Shown here: in pieces, positions 6,014 to 9,140 of the stretch
Position numbering within the stretch: the stretch's first letter is position 1
Layout of the letters: each line of letters opens with the position of its first letter
NCBI GenBank assembly: GCA_964393895.1
Contig: CAYMWP010000162.1
Location: forward strand, 1 to 9,140
DNA from: B4-G1 sp964393895
GTDB taxonomy: Bacteria; Chloroflexota; Anaerolineae; B4-G1
Direction of reading: 5' to 3'
Length of the DNA: 9,140 nt
Program-made: the position numbers and the translations under genes
Notes under the pieces: model-generated
Databases searched by the model: none
What the model was told of the DNA's origin: nothing
Seen by the model: the letters and a program-made list of their open reading frames with translations, nothing else

Positions 6014-6856
6014 ATGCCTGAATTCTTCTCGCAATCACATTTCGAAACTGCGGGGGCGGCGATAGGGGAGCGAATCCAACTTCAGCCGAAAGTTGGCCTG
6101 ATCCTCGGCTCTGGCCTCGGCCCGCTGGCCGATAGCGTCGAGGACGGTGTCGTCATCCCTTATGGTGAAATTCCCCACTTTCCCGTCGCGACCGTCGAGG
6201 GGCACATCGGCCGGCTGATCGTCGGGCGGTTGGAGGGGCAAGCGGTGATGGTGATGCAGGGACGCGCCCATTACTACGAGGGGTACTCGATGGCCGAGAT
6301 CACCTTCCCCGTGCGCGCGATGCAGATGATAGGGGTCGAAACGCTGATCGTCACCAACGCGGCCGGGGGCCTCAACCCCGAGTTCCGCGCGGGGGACGTG
6401 ATGCTCATCAACGACCACGTCAACCTGATCGGGATGGCGGGACTGAACCCGCTGCGTGGGCCTAATCTCGACCAGTTCGGCCCGCGCTTCCCGGACATGT
6501 CCGAGCCATACGATGCCCACTTGCGCCAGCTTGCCAGACAGGCGGCGGACGAAGCACAGATACCACTGCGAGAAGGCGTCTACATCTGCCTGGCCGGCCC
6601 CAGTTTCGAGACCCCGGCCGATCTGTGGTTTCTGCGCGCGATCGGGGCGGACGCGGTGGGCATGTCCACCGTGCCCGAAGTGACCGTCGCCCGGCACGGC
6701 GGCACGCGAGTGCTAGGGCTCTCTGGCATCAGTAACGTCGCAGCGGTCGAGGGTGCACCGCCGGCAGAGGCGACCCACGAGGAAGTTTTGGAGGCCGGGC
6801 AAGTTTTGGCGCCACGGCTGGAAGCTATCTTGCGCCGAGTGTTGAGGGCGTTATGA
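6014..6856 (+). CDS. Purine nucleoside phosphorylase (trimeric, PNP/MTAP family)
   Basis: This cytoplasmic purine-salvage enzyme splits (deoxy)inosine and guanosine with phosphate into base and (deoxy)ribose 1-phosphate. The 280-aa length fits the trimeric low-mass family. Family motifs are intact: phosphate loop LILGSGLG with Ser33, IPHFP and VEGH (His64), phosphate-binding Arg84 in QGRAHYYEGY with Tyr88, VTNAAGGLN (114-121), AGPSFET with purine-contacting Glu199, GMSTVPE with Met217, and Asn241 in GISNVAAV. Glu and Asn at the base site favour 6-oxopurine substrates over methylthioadenosine. ATG 6014 is chosen over an upstream TTG at 5990, because AAGGAG (6002-6007) lies six bases before it and the TTG overlaps the previous gene's stop. 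The stop overlaps the next start as ATGA (6853-6856), suggesting translational coupling. Confidence 0.95.
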   Translation: MPEFFSQSHFETAGAAIGERIQLQPKVGLILGSGLGPLADSVEDGVVIPYGEIPHFPVATVEGHIGRLIVGRLEGQAVMVMQGRAHYYEGYSMAEITFPVRAMQMIGVETLIVTNAAGGLNPEFRAGDVMLINDHVNLIGMAGLNPLRGPNLDQFGPRFPDMSEPYDAHLRQLARQAADEAQIPLREGVYICLAGPSFETPADLWFLRAIGADAVGMSTVPEVTVARHGGTRVLGLSGISNVAAVEGAPPAEATHEEVLEAGQVLAPRLEAILRRVLRAL

Positions 6857-7707
6857 CCATCCTGCTCCAATGGCTGATTGACTACACCTGGCTCCTCTAT
6901 CCTGTGTGCGCCATTGGCTTTGTCGTCTATGTGATCCGGGCGCTGAGTGCCCAGCGAGAGAGGGGCATAGCCCAGTTCACTATTGAGCGAGAGATCGCTA
7001 CCTCACACGTCGTACAAGCCTGGGCCATGGCCCTGGTCTTTGTCGTCATCGGGGCGGTCGTTTTTGCCAGCACCACCTTTATTTTCCCCAAACTGGATCT
7101 GGACCCTTTCTCCCCAACACCCACGTTGGAGGCCGGACTGGAAATCACTACCCCCACTGCTACACCCGCCCCCAGTCCCACGTCCGGTTTTTCGGTGCCG
7201 ACCTTTAGCTCCACGGCCGCCAGCACGCCGGCGCCCACGTCGCCTCCACCGCAGCCAACCGAGACCCCGGCGCCCGATGTACCAGAGCCCGCCGTAACGG
7301 GTGACGTGAACGTCCGTTTCGGGGATTTTGCGAGGCTGCTCAGCTATGGCCTGCCGGCCAGAGAGGTCGCTACGGCGCAGCCACTTTTGCTCACCTTGCA
7401 GTGGCAGTCGCTAGACGGAGTCAGCCCGGCGGATTATTGGGTGTTCACCCATCTCCTGGCGGAGGACGGGCGCTTGATCGCGCAACACGACGGCGTTCCT
7501 GCCGGAGGAACCAAGCCCACCACCGCGTGGGGCTCTGGAGAAATCATCCTGGACCTCCACGCGATGACTTTTTACGACCCTGCTTACACCGGCCCGGCGA
7601 CGATCGTGGTCGGTATGTATGATCCTGGCGATTCAGCCACCCGGGTCCCGACCGAGTTGGGCAACGATTACGTCGTTCTGCCCATCACGCTGGACGTCAC
7701 CCCGTGA
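6853..7707 (+). CDS. Two-TM anchored protein with Pro/Thr linker and extracytoplasmic beta domain
   Basis: This 284-aa protein is not assigned a function. Two hydrophobic helices (about 10-30 and 55-77) flank a short charged loop. A linker of some 60 residues rich in Pro, Thr and Ser follows (about 84-146, with repeated TPAP/TPTA-like pieces), typical of an extended stalk outside the membrane. The C-terminal part (about 150-282) looks like an all-beta sandwich: FGDFARLLSYGL, LTLQWQSLDGVSPADYWVFTHLLAEDGRL, AQHDGVP, and TIVVGMYDPGD near the end. Similar QW...YxVFxHLLxxDGxLxAQxDG domains are common at the ends of Chloroflexota envelope proteins, from memory rather than a search. It overlaps the nucleoside phosphorylase stop by four bases (ATGA) and probably depends on its translation. 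It is the last gene of the operon. Confidence 0.8.
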   Translation: MTILLQWLIDYTWLLYPVCAIGFVVYVIRALSAQRERGIAQFTIEREIATSHVVQAWAMALVFVVIGAVVFASTTFIFPKLDLDPFSPTPTLEAGLEITTPTATPAPSPTSGFSVPTFSSTAASTPAPTSPPPQPTETPAPDVPEPAVTGDVNVRFGDFARLLSYGLPAREVATAQPLLLTLQWQSLDGVSPADYWVFTHLLAEDGRLIAQHDGVPAGGTKPTTAWGSGEIILDLHAMTFYDPAYTGPATIVVGMYDPGDSATRVPTELGNDYVVLPITLDVTP

Positions 7708-7732
7708 GCGCTCCCCGCGCAACAAAAAAAGC

Positions 7733-7820
7733 TATCATCTCAATAGTTCGGGGCAAGAAACCAGGTTTTTCAAAAAAACCTGGTTTCTTGCCTTTCAAAC
7801 CCCAGGTTATTGAGAGGATA
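7733..7820. repeat. Composite nested palindrome in the 3' intergenic region
   Basis: An inner perfect 19-bp inverted repeat, GGCAAGAAACCAGGTTTTT (7752-7770) with 7774-7792, has a 3-base loop. It is flanked by outer arms 7733-7753 (TATCATCTCAATA...) and 7800-7820 (...TATTGAGAGGATA), which match as inverted complements at about 15 of 21 positions. A similar outer-arm sequence (GGTTTATTGAGATGATA) lies at 3792-3808. The design suggests a dispersed palindromic repeat that has taken up a position as operon terminator. Confidence 0.65.
7752..7795 (+). terminator. Likely terminator of the xer-PH-PNP operon
   Basis: The 19-bp perfect hairpin 7752-7792, with only a 3-base loop, begins 45 bases after the last stop codon of the operon. 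It is followed by TTT (7793-7795), a short T run, so termination is plausible but would rely mostly on stem stability. It is symmetrical and could act on both strands. Confidence 0.5.
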
Positions 7821-7821
7821 C

Positions 7822-7844
7822 AAAAAAAGCCCGCTGAGCGGGCT
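7822..7844 (-). terminator. Rho-independent terminator of the secreted-repeat-protein gene
   Basis: AGCCCGC (7828-7834) and GCGGGCT (7838-7844) form a perfect 7-bp GC-rich stem with loop TGA. On the minus strand the stem is followed directly by a run of seven T (7828-7822), the classic intrinsic-terminator layout, and it starts 21 bases past the stop at 7865. On the plus strand it is followed by CTTCTTT, so it may also stop plus-strand read-through. Confidence 0.85.
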
Positions 7845-7864
7845 CTTCTTTGGCCGTGGATCTT

Positions 7865-8863
7865 TTACAGCCACGGCAGGAAAAAGGTCTGCGTCGTGGC
7901 CGTGATCCCGCCATACGTGATGGTCACGTCAATCACCACCTTCTGCCCCGGAGTAGACGAGATGATCTCGAAACTGCGCTTGGCGAATCCACTCGCGTTA
8001 GTTGGCGCGAATTCGTAACTTTGGTTACCCGATTGATAGTGAACGACCATCTTGACCTCCGCCCCTTGGACCGGCTGGTAGTTTTGATCGTTCACATAGA
8101 CAAAGACGGTTTGGGTGCCTTGCCGCCCGGTGATAGCGTACCGTACCGAAGCGGAGGTGTTCAGCTTGGTGATCGAAATTTCCGGGCCCGGCGTGGACGA
8201 CTCCTCGCCGAGCCTCTCTGGCAGCAGGTATTCCTCAGGAATGCCAAAGCGCTCGATGTAGATTTCTCCCAGGTTGGTCAAACGCATCTGAGGGCCAGAG
8301 GACACCTCGGGGTGCCATTCCATCCGCGCCCGCTGAAAGTACTGGACGATGTATCCATCCTCGTACATGAATTCGGAGCGGGGGTAGCCAAACACGTCCA
8401 CCCCTCCATTTTCGCGAAAATAGTCGAGAAAGGCGTAGGAAACGACGTGTTCGGTCTCGGGAAAATAGTGATGGAAAGCATTGTTGAACCTGGGGATTTG
8501 GTCCTGGCGGGCTGGAGGAAAGCGATAACCTAGCTCGTCAACCAACAGGCCCAGCAGCACTTTGTACGGATCGGGGTTATAGGGGTGTAACTCCATCCGC
8601 GCGCGCTGGAAGTACTGCACCCACAGCCCCCGCCCCGGGTCATCGAAGGCTTTTGAGAGGGGGAAGCCAAAGTTCTTGAGCCCGTCCCGGGTCTCGTATA
8701 ACGCGAGGAACTCGCCACATACCCAGTGACGGGTTTCGTTAAAATATTTACACTCGCCGCCCGGCCGTTGTTGGGAGGGTTGTCGTGGACAGGCGGCAGA
8801 TACGTTGCTCGAGAGAGCAACGATCATTACAATTGCCACCAGAAGGGATCGCAAGCGATTCAT
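7865..8863 (-). CDS. Secreted protein with two YFQRARMEWHP-type repeats and a C-terminal Ig-like domain
   Basis: A 332-aa exported protein of unknown function. A signal peptide (1-23; NRLR, then LLVAIVMIVAL, cleavage near VSA-A) comes first. Two related units of about 54 residues follow: 40-94 (YFNETRHWVCGEFLALYE...GFPLSKAF...VQYFQRARMELHP) and 133-186 (YFPETEHVVSYAFLDYFRENGG...GYPRSEFM...VQYFQRARMEWHPE). Cys38 and Cys49 could form a disulfide. The C-terminal part (about 228-330) looks like an Ig-like or carboxypeptidase-regulatory beta domain (VFVYVNDQNYQPVQGAEV, then NASGFAKRSFEI). ATG 8863 is chosen over an in-frame ATG at 9025 because it starts the signal peptide, has GGTGGAG (8869-8875) upstream, and follows the promoter at 8906-8934, which the longer form would contain. 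Such repeats recur in Chloroflexota surface proteins (recollection). It is monocistronic with its own promoter and terminator. Confidence 0.82.
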   Translation of the reverse strand: MNRLRSLLVAIVMIVALSSNVSAACPRQPSQQRPGGECKYFNETRHWVCGEFLALYETRDGLKNFGFPLSKAFDDPGRGLWVQYFQRARMELHPYNPDPYKVLLGLLVDELGYRFPPARQDQIPRFNNAFHHYFPETEHVVSYAFLDYFRENGGVDVFGYPRSEFMYEDGYIVQYFQRARMEWHPEVSSGPQMRLTNLGEIYIERFGIPEEYLLPERLGEESSTPGPEISITKLNTSASVRYAITGRQGTQTVFVYVNDQNYQPVQGAEVKMVVHYQSGNQSYEFAPTNASGFAKRSFEIISSTPGQKVVIDVTITYGGITATTQTFFLPWL

Positions 8864-8905
8864 CTCAACTCCACCCTCTCCACGTACCAAGCCTTTCATA
8901 TTTAT

Positions 8906-8934
8906 ATTGTACAGGAAATCCGCCGGGCAGTCAA
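8906..8934 (-). promoter_or_regulatory. Sigma-70-type promoter of the secreted-repeat-protein gene
   Basis: On the minus strand TTGACT (8934-8929) and TACAAT (8911-8906) are separated by exactly 17 bases, each one mismatch from consensus. Transcription would start near 8899, giving a leader of about 36 bases with GGTGGAG before ATG 8863. Confidence 0.75.
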
Positions 8935-9140
8935 TAGGCAGTTTGTATGAGAAGAGTGCAAAGGCGCGTAGATTTTGTATAGATTTGAAGAGGGTTAGGG
9001 TCCGTAAAAATATAACTTCCCGCATTTGATGCAGATTTCCCTGGGAAAACGGGGTGGAGTGCGGGAACTTGTTCTTTTATGAACCCTTAGTACACCAATG
9101 CGCAAATATGATCCTAGTCTAAACGACTGATATGCTGTAT
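8935..9140. other. Non-coding right edge with a nested hairpin
   Basis: This stretch is more AT-rich and shows no gene. TTCCCGCA (9017-9024) and TGCGGGAA (9060-9067) are inverted complements, enclosing a second small dyad TTTCCC-T-GGGAAA (9036-9048). A short GTTC/GAAC hairpin follows (9071-9084). A promoter region for a gene beyond the window is possible, but no convincing -35/-10 pair was found. Confidence 0.4.

Noticed and set aside
6035..6697. 220-aa open frame opposite the nucleoside phosphorylase
   Set aside because: Antisense shadow of a strongly conserved enzyme; low-complexity composition rich in His, Val, Arg and Asp, with no motif.
8864..9025. Longer N-terminus for the secreted protein, from ATG 9025
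   Set aside because: It would bury the signal peptide inside the protein and include the TTGACT-17-TACAAT promoter in coding sequence.

Overview
The window looks like chromosomal DNA of a moderately GC-rich, environmental bacterium, most likely a member of the Chloroflexota (Anaerolineae-like). This is inferred from protein style rather than from a marker gene. The signs are a large cyclase-ATPase-TPR fusion, a secreted protein with repeated YFQRARMEWHP units, a membrane protein with a Pro/Thr linker and a beta domain of a kind common in that phylum, and intergenic regions full of palindromic repeats.

Layout, left to right. Positions 1-54 are the 3' part of a tRNA with a very long variable arm, an 8-nt acceptor 3' strand and G73, best read as tRNA-Sec (selC). 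A 17-bp perfect inverted repeat separates it from a convergent minus-strand gene (145-3507) for a 1120-aa class III nucleotidyl cyclase / AAA ATPase / TPR signalling protein, laid out like mammalian soluble adenylyl cyclase. Positions 3508-4399 hold no intact gene. They contain an ATTCGTG-type repeat family, several hairpins, a candidate promoter for the cyclase gene, an apparent decayed alpha/beta-hydrolase N-terminus, a MITE-like imperfect palindrome, and a good plus-strand promoter followed by a nested triple inverted repeat.

That promoter probably drives a compact plus-strand operon: a XerC/D tyrosine recombinase (4400-5290), a two-TM bacterial PH-domain/SHOCT protein (5349-5993), a trimeric-type purine nucleoside phosphorylase (6014-6856), and a membrane-anchored protein with an extracytoplasmic beta domain (6853-7707, ATGA overlap). 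The operon ends in a composite palindrome (7733-7820) and a second hairpin that serves as terminator for the facing gene. That facing gene (7865-8863, minus) encodes a secreted repeat protein behind a clear sigma-70-like promoter (8906-8934). The rest, to 9140, is non-coding as far as I can see.

Functionally this is a mostly housekeeping neighbourhood: recombination and chromosome maintenance, purine salvage, cyclic-nucleotide signalling and envelope proteins. I see no defence system, CRISPR array, prophage or insertion sequence. The least ordinary material is the palindromic DNA in the intergenic regions, above all the nested hairpin in the xer leader and the composite palindrome at 7733-7820, half of which recurs at 3788-3809.
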